From Tetmemena sp. SeJ-2015 (Eukaryota; Ciliophora; Spirotrichea; Sporadotrichida; Oxytrichidae), in NCBI GenBank assembly GCA_027382625.1, contig JAJKFJ010021810.1, positions 1-64,000 of the forward strand: a DNA stretch of 64,000 nucleotides. Reading direction: 5' to 3'. Both the position numbers and the translations under genes were made by a program. The notes under the pieces are model-generated. The model was not told where the DNA came from. It worked only from the letters and a program-made list of their open reading frames with translations, and ran no database searches. This document shows positions 50,222 to 62,253 of the stretch, piece by piece (positions within the stretch are counted from its first letter, which is position 1; each line of letters starts with the position of its first letter).

Positions 50222-53200
50222 CACTTCTTGATAGATTTAAGAGTTTGCCCAGTCCAATGCCTTAAATAAACTATGCTTTATAAAAATGAAGCTTCATTTC
50301 TTTGTCTTTCCTCCTTTGCCCAGAATCCTAACTGCAAGGTCTTCTCTCGCCTGGGGCTTGCTCCAATACTAATTAATATTTAGTATTTAACTACACTCTG
50401 TACGATAAGAAGCTTGTTAGTGGACTAGTTATGATTGGGATTCATGGATCTTTTGTTTTTGACTTTTTATCTTAGCCTCATATGATGTTTGAATGGATTA
50501 TGATTTGTGCTGCAGCATCTTCTACAAGGCTGAAATGGATTGCTAAGAAAATCAGACAACTACTTTTATCTTTGAAAAAGAGTCGGAGATTTTTACTACA
50601 TTTTGATCTCAGGAGAGTTAGATCTAGATCTAAGTTTCTCTTAAGACAATTCAATTTCCTTGCAGTGGCATTCTTCAAACTCACACACCAATCCCTGCTT
50701 GTTATAAATAAAATAGTGACTCTTGAATCTTTCTCGCTCTTGAGACTCCAAAGTCTCTCTTACTTTGCTTGATCTGTACTTGCTATAAAACTAAGGAGGG
50801 ACTCTCTTCACAAACTTAGTCTTAGTGCTTCTGAGCTAGTCATTTTAAGCACTCTGAATGGAACTGAAAAGTGTAAGCTTGATGGACTGTTGGTTATTGA
50901 AGTATTATGGTTCAGCCACAAGAGCCTAACTTTCCAACTGGTATCTCTCATTTCTAATTCTCTCTTGGCTGTCATGCTTCGGATAGCCATACTTTTGCTT
51001 TTTTACGCTTCTGCTTTATGTGACTATTTATGAATTGGGACTTAGACTAGACTAATTCTAGTTGAAGTGTTCAATACTATTGCCAACCTAATTTCTGATT
51101 TAGTTCATATTATGAATGTCAATTTTAGATCTTGAGTTTTGATTAATCTATCTTAAGTTTAAAGGACTCTCATTGATAGCATCGCGCTCTTGAAGTCTAT
51201 CCTAGCTAGATGCCAAAATAAGAGGATTATACTTCTCATTAGAGTATGTTTGGTTAGTGACCTTTTGAATAAATTTCTATTTTGAAAGAAGTCTATAGTC
51301 TTTTTTCTTTCTGGCTGTGCTATTCCTTGAGCTTATTATTTCCTATCTATAGCTAAGCTTGTGCTACTGAGGTGTTTCCTATAAAATCTTTTGCTGAGAT
51401 GCAGATAATTAAACTTAGTGGTCTGTTTGAATCTGGCTTCTGTTAATTAATAATCTTGGGTGTCTCTAATCTGCTTGTCCTTTCATGTTTAACCTTCTTT
51501 GAGAATCTTGAAAGTCCTTTTCTTTGCTTATACTTTAGTTTTGGAAATTTTAGAGCACCTAGTATGGTTTTTAAGCAGTCTCAACTTTAAAATTTTATGA
51601 AAATTAAGAATATGGGAATAATTAATATTTTATATAAACTCTGGAAGAATTGCCTTCATCGATAATCTAGTTCCTCACGCTCTCATATTTAGCTCTGCTT
51701 TAATTATCTTAAACCTGATTGAGAGTAAACTGTCTTAAATTTTGCTTGGAAGAAGAGAGATCTAGACTACCGTGGTTTCTTAAATGATTACCAAAATGCC
51801 CTCCTTTATCAGGACATCTTTCTATTGAGTTGTTAGATTCATTAGCTTATATCAATCTCTAAAGAAGAAAAATAAAATGCAAAAACAAACTCTTTTACTT
51901 GATTCGGTTAACATTTTTAAGCTTGTGGTTAAGATAAATGTTAGTCTCAAGTCTATCGCTCGAATAGAATGATTGCCTCGGATTTACTTGGGAGTAGGAT
52001 TTGCTCTGATTAATTTACTAGTGAGGCTGCTGATTTTGCTTGATAACAAAGACCATTTTCTAGGAATCGTCATTTTAAAACATGTTCTAAAGCTATAAGG
52101 TGTGAGTTAGTTTTTCGAACTAGTCTTTAGATAAATACAAAATATGTGGTTTACAACCAAGGCCTTCTGCTGTTGTCTTTATTGAGAAGATGAAGTCAAG
52201 TTAGGATTCCTTAATCTTGATTGAATGTTTGTGATGCTTTGAGGCTGATTGAAATTTCTTGATTGAGGTATGAGGGACTCATTAGTGCTCTAGAAATCGA
52301 AGCCAGACTGAATTTGAGTCAAATTAAAATTAAGATGAGTTCTCGGAATATGATCTTAGGTTTGAGTGTAAATTAGATTGGAAGTTTTAGTAGACTAGGT
52401 TTTCAATTCTGGATTTATTTGAGTCTGCATGTTGATGAGGTTGAGATGTTTCCTCCTGAGCATCCGTTACTTACTAAATTATAAAACTATTTGAAGATAT
52501 CTGAAGATTTTAAGCACTCAACGGACTGAAGCCTTTCCTAATAGTGTACTGAGTCTTGGTGGGCGATTGTTCAAGCAGCAAAGGATTTCTGTCTTTATTT
52601 TTCTGGTGATAGATCAGAGGTAGCATCATCAAATCCTGTGTCTGTTTTTAAATTTACTTGAGGGACTATCTCGCAGCTGAGTCGATATTAGATTGTTGTG
52701 ATTGAAGATAGTAGTTTGAGCTGTTTATTGAGCTATTCTAGTTTTTGATGAGATTCGGTTCTCTCTAGTTTTAGTTGGCGGCTGATATGTTCTTCGTAGA
52801 TTCAGAGTACCCTTGCTTGTTATTAAAGCCTTAGTCAAATATCAGAGAGTCTCAATTTCCTCTAATAGCCAAGCTTTTATTCAGAGTATTGATAACTCGT
52901 AAAAAATAACTGCAAATTGTTAATAATTCACTTTTGGAATATTAGCCCCTTTGTTGAAAATCTTCTTTAGAGTCCTCCTGAGTCCATTACTTTACTTCTA
53001 ATACTGAAATGAATTGAGGATATTTTCGCCCACTTAGTTTCTTATCTCCTCCTGCTCCTGAGCATTTCACTTTACTGCTGTGGATTGGTAGAATTGAGAG
53101 TTTTAAAACTACTCTTTCATAGAATTATCAAGGATCATCTGAGATCGGAGTTGATTGGCTGAGTATTCTTCAGGTGAGGCATCTCTATAATTGAATGAGG

Positions 53201-53228
53201 ACCTCAGATGCAACTGGCTTTAATTCAT
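50221..53228 (-). CDS. Large hypothetical Gln/Asn/Ser-rich protein with Cys pairs
   Basis: Minus strand from ATG 53228 (MNQSQLHLRSSFNYRDASPE). Long frames with dozens of TAA/TAG codons run nearly to 50223, separated by a few TGA or phase changes (about 53045, 52260, 51880, 51590) that probably mark IESs. Features: a folded-looking segment (LDFIFSIKTTAEGLGCKPHI), a charged region (ERIRNERYQLESQALVAEP), and near the end Cys-rich bits (FEECHCKEIE; PCRRCCSTNHNPFKHH) that could bind metal. Otherwise disordered. About 950 residues if joined. No family recognised. Confidence 0.6.
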
Positions 53229-53296
53229 TTTATTTTTTAATTTAATCTCCAAAACTAAAAGAAAACATAACAATCTAGCATTTAAAAAAGAATCTA

Positions 53297-55448
53297 TCAA
53301 AATCTAGGACTGAGCACTCTGAATTTATTTTATTTGGGAGAAAGTTGGCTCGATGCTATTACTGAGTCTAAGATCTATGATTACTGCCTGAGCAGAGATT
53401 GCTTTTTATTATCTTTTCTTTTAAGACCATCAATCTGTTTCTATAAATTAATCTAGTCTAATGTTTTGTCCTCTCTATCTTTTTAAAGTTCTTTAATGAA
53501 AGTTTCTTGCTTTTTTAAAAATAATATGCCATTATAGACCAATAAAACGAATAAAATATTTCAAATTTTAGCCATAAGTATTAAAGGATGTTTTGAAAAT
53601 AATTATGCTATAAAAATAATGCTGACTGAGAATTTGACTATCTAGCTTGACTTCAATATGCATATTTTTGATTCTCATCAAAAGCTCTTCGCTGTACTGT
53701 TCTTTCTCATCCCTCTTTACCTAGTTTTAAATTATCGTGAATTAATTACTTATAAATGTGTAATTTATAAATAAAAAATGAGAATATCAGCTGCTTTTGC
53801 ATTTCAATTTTTGTTTTTAACTTATCTATCTCATCCTTAATAGACTCTACAGCTTTTAATAAAGTTTAATTCTTCTTAAGTTACAATTGGCACTTTTCTT
53901 AAACCCTTTGATTTGCTTTTTAAATTTGAGAGGAGTCGTCTCTATTTATAGAAATTTAAGCTCTTAATAGGAGATTTTGTTTCACTAATAGTTCCTTTCT
54001 TTATATTTAATTCTGAACCTATTCAAGTTAAAAAATAAAAGATTGTTGACAAATTATAATATCCTTTTAAGTATGTCTTAATTGAAATAGGAGGCAGAAG
54101 TTTTTGAAGGGGATATTTACTAAGACTGAGGACTTTATATTGACTGTACACTTCGCAAAGCATTTAAGTTCTCTAGGAAAGGTATCTTAGTCGCATAAGC
54201 GAGAGGAATGTTTAAATTAGTATCGAAGCTATTTATTTTTGAACTACTCTTCCTCCTTTAAATTTGCACTTGCTGTTCTGATATCTTTTTAGCGGGAGAA
54301 GCTTTGAATATAAATTATGAATTGCATTTATTAGGTGTTGGGAAAATTGTGCTTTTCTGAAATCATTGAATTTGAAACTGAGGGCTAATCTAGCTCAGCC
54401 TCAGATATCTATTCAAATATTATAAGCTCTGAGATTTTGGCTTAGTTTTTCTAACTCTCTTAAGGTTTAGAGCTCATAACCTTTTATTTTTGAGCGAGTC
54501 TGGGTTGATTTAAAGTTTTGCTTTGAGATAATAATGTACTTGGAAAATTGCTTTACTTTTTCTAAGTTTTTGAAATAACTTCGCCTTCCTGTTTTTCCTC
54601 AACAAAAAGAACAAATTATAAGGTGGCTTTACTTTCCTTATCATGAGCGAGAGATTTAAGGGACTCGAAGTTATCTTGGCACTCGCTGCTGAAATTAAAC
54701 TTGTTACTAAAAGTTATAGTGCCTGATTCCATTTCGAATTTCAAACTTTCTGATTTAAAAAATTGATCTCGACTTGATATTTAACCTTCAGGACATAGCT
54801 GCCCATGAAACAATTTTTCATTTTTAAATTGCTCTTGCAAGTCAATAAATAAATTGCAATATATTTATCTTGCATTGAACTCTACTCTTCAAACTGATTG
54901 GGCAAGGCATCAATTGAAACTTTATTGGATGAGGTATCATAATTTTATCCTTCAGGCCCACCCATATTTCTAATCCCTCCTCTTGGGGTGAAGAAAGTTT
55001 CTTCACTATTGGACTCATTCTTTTACACTTGCAACTTATTTTAAATATTCTTTTATGACTGGTAGTTCTTTTTTAATAATTATACAACAAACAATGAAGC
55101 AAGAATTATACATAAATAGTTTATAAGTTAATTGAAAATATATTTTTACCCATGTTTAAATTTATTAGAGTTCTTATTTGGAGCTAGATTCTTGTTTAAA
55201 GTAGGTTAGGAAGGTTGATATTCAGAATTGGATGGTATGTACCTGAAGCTAGCATAAAATACCCTATCAATTAAAGCATTAGATTGGTGAGTTTGCATTT
55301 CTTTAGTTTTGAGTATCTGAGTGTGGTCTGTGCTTTTTTACATTTAATTTAGATATTTTTCAGAGGGGGACATCTTCAAACTACCCTGAGTTTTAATCTA
55401 GCTGCCTTTCCTTCTTTGAGAAATGAATTGCTTCATCTAATTTTCCAT
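53297..55448 (-). CDS. Hypothetical single-pass membrane coiled-coil protein
   Basis: Minus strand from ATG 55448 (MENQMKQFISQRRKG). A basic N-terminal region is followed by one hydrophobic segment (LINYLCIILASLFVVQLL, about residue 120). Then comes a Gly turn, a region with several Cys (LCPEGQ; SSECQ; LKCFAKCTVNI), and long coiled coils (about 54050-53760, KDEIDKLKTKIEMQ). It ends FRVLSPRF at TGA 53297-53299. Frame changes at about 54840, 54070, 53720 and 53440 suggest unresolved IESs. It could be an ER or nuclear-envelope tether; not recognised. Confidence 0.5.
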
Positions 55449-55687
55449 CTATAAAAAACTTCCCTAAGAATCCTATTGACTGATGTCCAACTCAGTCATA
55501 CTCATTTCCAGATCTATCAGTTATTTCTAAGATGGCTTATTTGAAAGTGAGAACGGCTAAGTTACGCCCTATTGCTGATTTATAGAATGCATCAAATCCG
55601 TATAAATTAAAATGCTATATTTTATAATTCTCTCCCTATCATTCTCATCAATTTGCAATTGTAACAATTAAGCAGTATTAATTAAAT

Positions 55688-57109
55688 TCACTTGGTAAGC
55701 TCTTTCCTTTCGCTTTGATAGCCTTTTGGAATGAGAGTTGCAGAGAAAAAGCCATCCATACCCCTACTACGAGGAAAAGTGGTGAAGTGAGACCCATTTT
55801 CTATTTCGTAGTCATTCTTCTCGCAAAACTTAATTACTTAGAGCAGATTTTCCTCTGGCAGAACGCTGCAGGTGCAGTAGACTATTTTTCCTTTCTTCGG
55901 ATGAACAAAGTGAAGACTTAAATAAAATTAGAACTTTCATTAAGGATTATCTCTTAGACTTTATTTATTTCTCGCATTTTTTCTACATTGAATTTCCACT
56001 TGAGATCAGGATTCTTCCTCAGTACTCCTGTACCAGTGCAAGGTACGTCCAAAAGCACCCAGTCGCATTTAGCTTTGAGATTTTTCTTAAGCTCTAATTT
56101 GTCGGGATGCACTTAAGCATTCTAAATTCCAGCTCTTCTTAGTCTCTACTTCGCTTGGACAAGAACACTCTTTCTTATAATTCAAAAATATCAAGATTCT
56201 TATGTCGTGGATGAAAATTTGTCCCTTGTTGTGCATGAAAGGAGCAAAGCCAAGAGTCTTTCCGCCAGATCCACCGCAGTAATCTAAGACTAGGTCACCT
56301 GGACGAGCATCTACTCTCATAGATAAAAGCTGTGAAGCTTCATCTTGGACCTCAAAGAAGCCTTCTTTATACTCCTACATAGCGAAAAAGTTTCCCTAAG
56401 GATGCTGTAAGAACTTTATGCCATGAGGTGCATACTGAGTAGGTTATACTTTCCAGCCGTTCTGCTTGAATACTTTCATCATCTGAATAAATTCTTTAAT
56501 TTTCAGTTTAATTTACGTAATCTCGAGTAGTTTTAATAGTGTTTGCTCTAACAGTGAGCATGCCTTTTTCATTTTGAACTTTGCAGATGTCCTCAGCTAC
56601 TTGTGGACCATGCGCTTTAAGTATTTCATCATAGAGCTCTTTAGGTACACTCAACCTCACATGTCTATCCTTAAAAGTTAGCTTTTCATGCATCTTACAT
56701 GGGAATATTAGGATAATAAAGGATTTAAAATAGACTTTATGATTGCTAATTTGTTCCTCAAAATCAGGCGATAGAAAGGCCTTGAATCTGTTTTCCCAAG
56801 TCATGGGCTTTCTGCAAATTGCATTTAAGTAGCCTTTATAGCTCATGAGCTGATATACGTATTCTACAATTGCTGCTCTATCAAACCCATCTACTTTCTT
56901 TTTCTCGTTCAAAAAGAAATACCTCAGATATATTGATAATGACAATTTATATGTTTTTATCGATATAGGTCGAGAGGAATATTTCTTGTAGGGTCATTGA
57001 TGTGCTCCTAGTCAAATGTCTCTAATATTTAGAGGACATAAGCTTTTCTATTTGCATTAAGCATGGGCAAGCTCATCTTCTGTTTGAGCTTTTAAGCTGA
57101 TTACAGCAT
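55688..57109 (-). CDS. RsmB/NSUN-type rRNA (cytosine-5) methyltransferase
   Basis: SAM-dependent RNA m5C methyltransferase of the Sun/RsmB/NSUN fold. From ATG 57109 (MLQSAQKLKQKMSLPMLNAN; alternative starts at 57076 and 57064): an N-terminal helical domain, LTVRANTIKTTRD, QDEASQLLSM, motif I (VLDYCGGSGGKTL), HDIRKSVLVQAKQRLRRAGI, the Asp-Pro-Cys motif (LLDVPCTGTGVLRKNPDLK), VYCTCSVLPEEN with the second catalytic Cys, and DGFFSATLIPKG near the TGA at 55688-55690. IESs at 56933-56967, 56179-56203 and 55920-55936; a fourth interruption at about 56510 is unresolved. Likely acts on rRNA; a bacterial-like RsmB look suggests an organellar or unusual cytosolic target. Confidence 0.9.
55920..55936 (-). 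other. 17-bp IES in the methyltransferase gene, pointer AAGT
   Basis: Minus-strand AAGT flanks 17 bp. Excision joins VQEIILNES to LHFVHPKKGKIVY in frame. Confidence 0.82.
56179..56203 (-). other. 25-bp IES in the methyltransferase gene, pointer ATAAGAA
   Basis: Minus-strand ATAAGAA at 56203-56197 and 56178-56172. Excision joins GQIFIHDIR to KSVLVQAKQRLRRAG. Confidence 0.88.
56933..56967 (-). other. 35-bp IES in the methyltransferase gene, pointer TATATC
   Basis: Minus-strand TATATC at 56967-56962 and 56932-56927. Excision joins RNIPLDLY to LRYFFLNEKKKV. Confidence 0.85.
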
Positions 57110-57336
57110 TTTGAATGTTATATATTTATGCCAGCCCCAAAATTATAATGCTTTATTTGTGATAGTTTATGTGAGCGCAGTTAGATGTCTGTTAAAATAT
57201 AAATTGATAATTTTCAGGTCATTTAAAATAATGAGGAAGCAATTAAATTTCGGAGAAAATTAACACCACAGCAATAAACCCAATCTCCTCCAAAACAGAT
57301 ATTGTCAAATTCATTTTCATATAAAACTATTCTTTT

Positions 57337-57612
57337 ATGATTTATAAAATGATAGAATAGTTTGGTGGAGACAGCACTTTCAAACAAAGATAGGATTATG
57401 AAATTTTTTAAGTAAGAGTTGATTCTCCATTTTTTATTCTAAATTTGTAGTAAAGACAGCAATCCTAGGCTAGAAACAACACAAACTGGGTAGATAATAC
57501 GTAATATAATTACCAAGATGCATAAATGCTTCTGAATAAATAAAATTAAAAACAAGAACCTAATCAGCACACTTTTAATAGATAAGAGGGATGCTTTCAT
57601 AAAAAATGGTGA
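57337..57612 (+). CDS. Small hypothetical Gln/Asn-rich protein
   Basis: ATG 57337 (MIYKMIEQFGGDSTFKQRQD) to TGA 57610-57612, with a likely 39-base GT...AG intron at about 57412-57450. About 78 residues after splicing, rich in Gln and Asn (QQRQQSQARNNTNWVDNTQ), with many TAA/TAG codons. It could be an independent small gene or an upstream exon of the LRR gene that follows. No family recognised. Confidence 0.4.
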
Positions 57613-57680
57613 CAAATTTAATTAAATCAATATTTTGAGTTACATAATTATTTTTTTTAAATAAAAATATTTATAAAATT

Positions 57681-59536
57681 ATGTCCTCCCCAATAGATAG
57701 CAAATACCAACTCAAAATAGTATTCAATAAACCTAGCATGAATAATTCCAAGATATCGATGAAGAAGAGAGCTTCCTCGAAAATAATTATAGTATCTTAT
57801 TTTTAAACGACCTTCAAACTTAAAACTCTTTTATCTTACAACAATAGAGGAAAGTAACTCTGAATGAATAAACCTAATCAGATATGGGAATAGAGCGCAA
57901 GTTTAAAGAGATCTATAATAGGAGCTGCAGATACCTTAATGTTTAGCCTAACTCAAGACTCCTCAAGAACTTTTATTTCAATGAAAAAGCTAGATACCTA
58001 GAATTCGAGTAGTGCAACATCTGTGAGAGAACTATCTAGCCATTACTAGAAACTATAAAGTAGCTATAAATCGAAATTGATGGTGTAAGCTTCTCGAACA
58101 ATCAGTACTTCAAAGACGGTTGTCTGAAATTCCTTACTGAAAATCTTCAACTCATCTCAAATGTCAGGTGCTTCAAGCTGGAGAAAATTGGGGCATCAGA
58201 GAGCCTATTTCTAAGACTTATAGAAAGCCCCTAATTTTAAAATATAGAATCACTGAACATCTCTTCCAATAATTTAGGTTTTGCTTTTTACGAATAATTC
58301 TGCAAAATTATTTGGAATAACCAGCTCAGTCTGAGAAGTTTAGACTTGAGTAACACTAAAGCTGTCTGATAAAAATGGAATAGAGTTGGTGTAGGCACTC
58401 CTAGATCGAACCATGATCCAGTAGCTGAACTTGTCTCGAAACCCCAACCTTGGATATAAATTCAGCTCGCACTTAATTGGGCTTTTAAAATCTTATCCAG
58501 AGCTATTATCTACAGAAAATAGACTTGAACTATTGCAGCATCAGTCAATTACATCAAAGTCAAATAGAAAAGCTTATTCAGGAATGTCGTTTCAGAGAGT
58601 CAGTGATCTCAAATTTTTAGGAAAATCCTTATATTCTGAACTAAAAATCTAGGTCAATATGCATAACCCCTGAATCTAGCTAAAATCAGAGGAAGAAACA
58701 GTCAAGTTCAAAGGGAGTTAAGACAATTGATTATAGAAATATGAAACAGGATTCCCTTCAAAACTGTAGTCTATATCCAAGAAATCTAGCCCAGACAATT
58801 GATTATTCTCAAATAGATCTCACCTCTCCTGAAATTAAAACTCATTATTCTCAAGAAAGAAGTCCCTACCAGAAACTAATGCAGTCCAATCAATCTCCTG
58901 GAGTATTTAAAAGGCAAATCTAAATTTAAACCCCTAAAGGAATGGAATTCAATCCTCAAAATGCATCTTCTGTGCTTTCTATGAGCCCCATTTCTCCATT
59001 AGGATTTGAGTATGAATCATTTGATGCAGAGTTTTTCTAAGCAAGAGCCAAAGCTTTGCCAAGATACTTTCGAATAAACAGCAATCCACAATCTAACCTA
59101 TCAATTAAAAACTACAAATGATACTCTCTATAAAACAGATTTGATGAAGAATCAAAATCAATGCTCTCAGAATGAAAGAGGAGTAAATAGATAAAGAAAT
59201 TAGCAGTCTTAAAATCCTATTCCAATTTAAAATAGCAGTAGTTATGTGCCTACTTTGAATACTTTTGACAATAGATCCTAAAAGAGTAGTATCTCTCACA
59301 TCACTAACGCATTTGATTCAATAAGCTAAGAGCCAGAGATTGTTTAGCATAGCATTACTGCTAATTTAATATAAATTTCATTGATTTAATGCGTTTTAAA
59401 AGTTAATATAAATTAATTTAATTAATATTTTAAAAGAATGATTGGATTTATTCTCAACCTTTTTGCTATTCATAAATTTCTGTTAATATCTAAAAGAAGG
59501 CTCCTCTATAATAAAACACTTGTAACTTGCATGTGA
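57681..59536 (+). CDS. Leucine-rich-repeat protein with Ser/Gln-rich tail
   Basis: ATG 57681; after an 11-bp IES it reads MSSPIPTQNSIQQTQHEQFQ. Ribonuclease-inhibitor-type LRRs follow: LEFEQCNICERTIQPLLETI, IESLNISSNNLGFAFYEQF, SLRSLDLSNT, and, after a 13-bp IES, NGIELVQALLD...QLNLSRNPNLG. From about 58670 a disordered Ser/Pro/Gln tail continues in another phase (TSPEIKTHYSQERSPY; SPISPLGFEYESFDAEFF). Unresolved phase changes lie near 58665 and 59115. Last in-phase TGA at 59534-59536, though coding-like composition fades after about 59370. Probably a scaffold or regulator; partner unknown. Confidence 0.68.
57696..57706 (+). other. 11-bp IES in the LRR gene, pointer AATA
   Basis: AATA at 57692-57695 and 57703-57706. 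Excision of 11 bp puts the ATG in frame with the long downstream ORF. Confidence 0.72.
58361..58373 (+). other. 13-bp IES in an LRR unit, pointer TAAA
   Basis: TAAA at 58357-58360 and 58370-58373. Excision joins SLDLSNTK to NGIELVQALLD and removes an in-frame TGA. Confidence 0.78.
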
Positions 59537-59559
59537 TGAGACAAAATAATAGGTAATAA

Positions 59560-60962
59560 ATGGGTGTTTAAGGTAGCTATATTCTAGCTAAGAATATTAA
59601 TTTCCAACCTGAAAGACTTTAGACTTAACAAGATCCAAGTGTGAATGACACCTTACAGTAAAACATTAGTCAGCATTTGAAGGAGTATTTGAAAAACAAA
59701 ACAATAGATAGATCTGCTCTCCACTCTAAGGATTACACTTTTCATGGAATGGCTGAAAAAGAAAGATAGAGATAAGCCCCTATTTAAGATTAGTCTTTCT
59801 TCCATAGAGAATAGTTTGACAATAGTTCAAACGGGTATGATTATGAGCAAGATATGGGAATTTTCAATTCTCAACTCAAAAATTAAAATAGCAACGATAT
59901 GAGAAATGTCTATAAGAGAGAGAAGAATTTAAACCAAAAAGAGAATCAGCCAGAGTTTTCAGGGTATGCAGACCACACATGTGAACTCATAAGAAGCAGA
60001 ATCAAGCAGAGCTTGAAAAGACAACTTGATAGCCAAATCAAAATCAAAAAATCTCAAAACAGTCTAAGCAAGTCTAGCTAGTAAACACTTAGGAAATCTC
60101 AGATGTCTCTCAAAGGCTCAGAGAGTAAGCAATTTTCAGAGAGCAGACTCAGGACTATTCTGCAGTACCCAAATACTTCTACAACAACTTAGAGAAACAC
60201 CACTCAGAAGAAGAATAGCAATCATAGTCATAGTCATTTCCAATCTCAGGATAGCATCCACTCTGGAATGAGGAGTAATTTGCAGAACAGTAGCTACTTT
60301 CCTAGTCATACGAGCTCTCACTATGACTTATCTAAAATCCCATCCGCAAAGCATTAGTCGTCATTTGTTTCGACAAGACCATCTTCAAACCTCAACTCAA
60401 AAAGACCTTAGCAAAACCAAGTTCATGAGCACATTAACATGGCTCAAATGAAACCTTCTTAGCTCAGCAACTTCACGTAGAATAGCAGAGCACTACAGGA
60501 AAATAACTATATCAACAATGAGATGCCGGGGTAGATGGCAACTACATAGAAGATTCAGAGACCTTAATCTCAAATCTTAAGACAAAACTAAGACATCCCC
60601 AATGGAATTCAAGATATGGGCTATCATTAAGCTTCATATTTAAATTTACTTCAATTTAATTACAAAGTATTTATTAATTTGGGCTAACTTAAAAACTTAA
60701 TTCAGAATGAGATATTTAGGTTGTAGAACATCTACCAAACAATAGACTTCAGTGATTTACAATAACTATCAGTAAGTCTAAACTCTCCAAGACGAGGAAA
60801 CTAATTAATCCAACAAAGTATGAACTATTTATAAGTAATATTTAATTTATTAACAATAGTCTTGGCTTCAAGTTGAACCAGACTCTTAATAAAAAGAGCC
60901 TGGGAAATAATCACCCGCAGGCCAGCGCCTTCAGCACTCTAAGTTTTAATAAAATTGCTTGA
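59560..60962 (+). CDS. Disordered Gln/Ser/Asn-rich protein with myristoylation signal
   Basis: ATG 59560 gives MGVQGSYILAKNINFQPE, with Gly2 and Ser6 fitting N-myristoylation. The frame is open for about 440 codons with some 25 TAA/TAG codons and no TGA. Composition is Ser, Gln, Asn and His (NHSHSHFQSQDSIHSG), with a basic patch (RSRIKQSLKRQLDSQIKIKK). Near 60830 a GT...AG segment or small IES leads to the C-terminal SLGFKLNQTLNKKSLGN and TGA 60960-60962. No domain recognised. Confidence 0.65.
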
Positions 60963-61199
60963 AATTATAACAACTTAATATAAATTTAATATTTACTTAA
61001 CTAAGCCTATATTTCTTATGTGAAAGATTCATGTGAGGGGGGCGGGAGGCGAAGAAAACATATAATATATGCGAAAGAAGAGGGCGAGATTATAAATTAG
61101 AGTATAATCAAATAAGAGGAGAGAAAAACAAGATCGTGATTAGATTGAACTCTTATCTAAGATTTGAGGGGCTTGCAAGGACCGCATGCAGACTGCAGC

Positions 61200-61547
61200 T
61201 CAATAGATGGGACCACCGCTGGTCTTTTCCTTCTTTCCAAGAATGAATGTCTTGCAACGCTTAATGGGGTTGAGTCTTCTTCTCTTGCAAACGGTGCACT
61301 CGAGCTTGAGGGTAACCTTCTTTGTGGTCTTTGCCTTCTTTCTGAAGATGGGCTTGGTCTGTCCTCCGAAACCTCTTTGCTTGGCATCATATCTTCTCTT
61401 TCCTTGAGCGACGGTGGAGGCCTTGCCAGTCTTGTACTGAGAAACCTTGTGGGGAGTGTGTTTCAGGCACTTACTGCAGTAAGTCCTCATGACCTTGGGA
61501 ACGTGGACCTAAAATCAAGATCAAAACACAAAAGCGAGCTTTACCAT
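61200..61547 (-). CDS. Large-subunit ribosomal protein eL42 (L36a/L44)
   Basis: Cytosolic 60S protein that contacts the E-site tRNA. Exon 1 is only the start codon (61547-61545); a GT...AG intron (61509-61544) follows, then [69 protein letters not shown] and KRCKTFILG. The two Cys pairs (CSKC and CTVC) form the zinc site. TGA at 61200-61202. 103 residues, normal length. No IES needed. GC-richer than its surroundings, as expected of a highly expressed gene. Confidence 0.96.
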
Positions 61548-61640
61548 TTATCTATACTAATAATTAATATTAAATAAGCGTCAGCTACAACGTAAATATT
61601 TCCCAATTACTTAATTATATATTAATTAAACAAATCTAAG

Positions 61641-61988
61641 ATGAAGTACATTGCTGCCTACGCCCTGTTGGTCCTCGGAGGTTCTGCTGAGCCATCTGTT
61701 GCCGATGTTGAGAAAGTCCTCAAGGAATAATTATAACTGTTTTATAAGGAAGCTGGAATTAAGGCCGAGACTGAACACGCTGAGAGACTCGTAAGCGCCC
61801 TCAAGGGAAAAACCTTCCACGAATTGGTTGCCTCAGGAAAATCAAAGATGTCCAGCATGGGAACCGTAGTCGCTGCCCCCGCCGCAGGAGCAGGCGCCGC
61901 CCCCGCTCAAGCCGCCAAGGTCGAGGAGAAGCCCAAGGAAGAGGAAGCTGATGTTGACATGGGAGGCCTCTTCGGAGACGACTACTGA
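61641..61988 (+). CDS. Acidic ribosomal stalk protein P2
   Basis: 60S stalk protein that recruits elongation GTPases. ATG 61641 gives MKYIAAYALLVLGGSAEPSV, the P2 N-terminal dimerisation helix. VEKVLKE then GIKAE, LVSALKGKTFHELVASGKSK and an Ala-rich hinge lead to an acidic end, EEADVDMGGLFGDDY; the canonical SDDDMGFGLFD is varied. A 24-bp in-frame IES (61728-61751) inserts eight foreign codons, two of them TAA, after VLKE. Without it the protein is 107 residues, typical. TGA at 61986-61988. Lies back-to-back with eL42, about 90 bp apart. Confidence 0.94.
61728..61751 (+). other. 24-bp in-frame IES in ribosomal P2, pointer AAGGAA
   Basis: AAGGAA at 61722-61727 and 61746-61751. The insert keeps the frame and contains no TGA (it would read QLQLFYKE). 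Excision gives VLKEAGIKAET, matching the P2 family. Confidence 0.85.
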
Positions 61989-62253
61989 GCAACAAATCGC
62001 CTCAAGTAGCAAATGATGAAGTAGATCTTGTTAGCTACCTAAGAAGTTTCAATCAAAATGTTTCTCTTTCTTTCTCTCTCTTTATGATTTCAATTTATAT
62101 ATTCTCGCTCTTTCACTAACAAATATGCAGCCGAAGCAGCTCTTCTCACTCTTAAATACTGAATCTATTGCCACTTCTCTTCACTCTCTATTCAAATTCT
62201 GTCTCATTTGATCGGATATCAGGTGTAAAGGCTTACTATAAATAAATCGGCTA

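Noticed and set aside
58351..58373. A 4-bp excision (CTG pointer) in the LRR gene
   Set aside because: A 13-bp excision with TAAA pointer also fixes the frame and gives a better LRR consensus.
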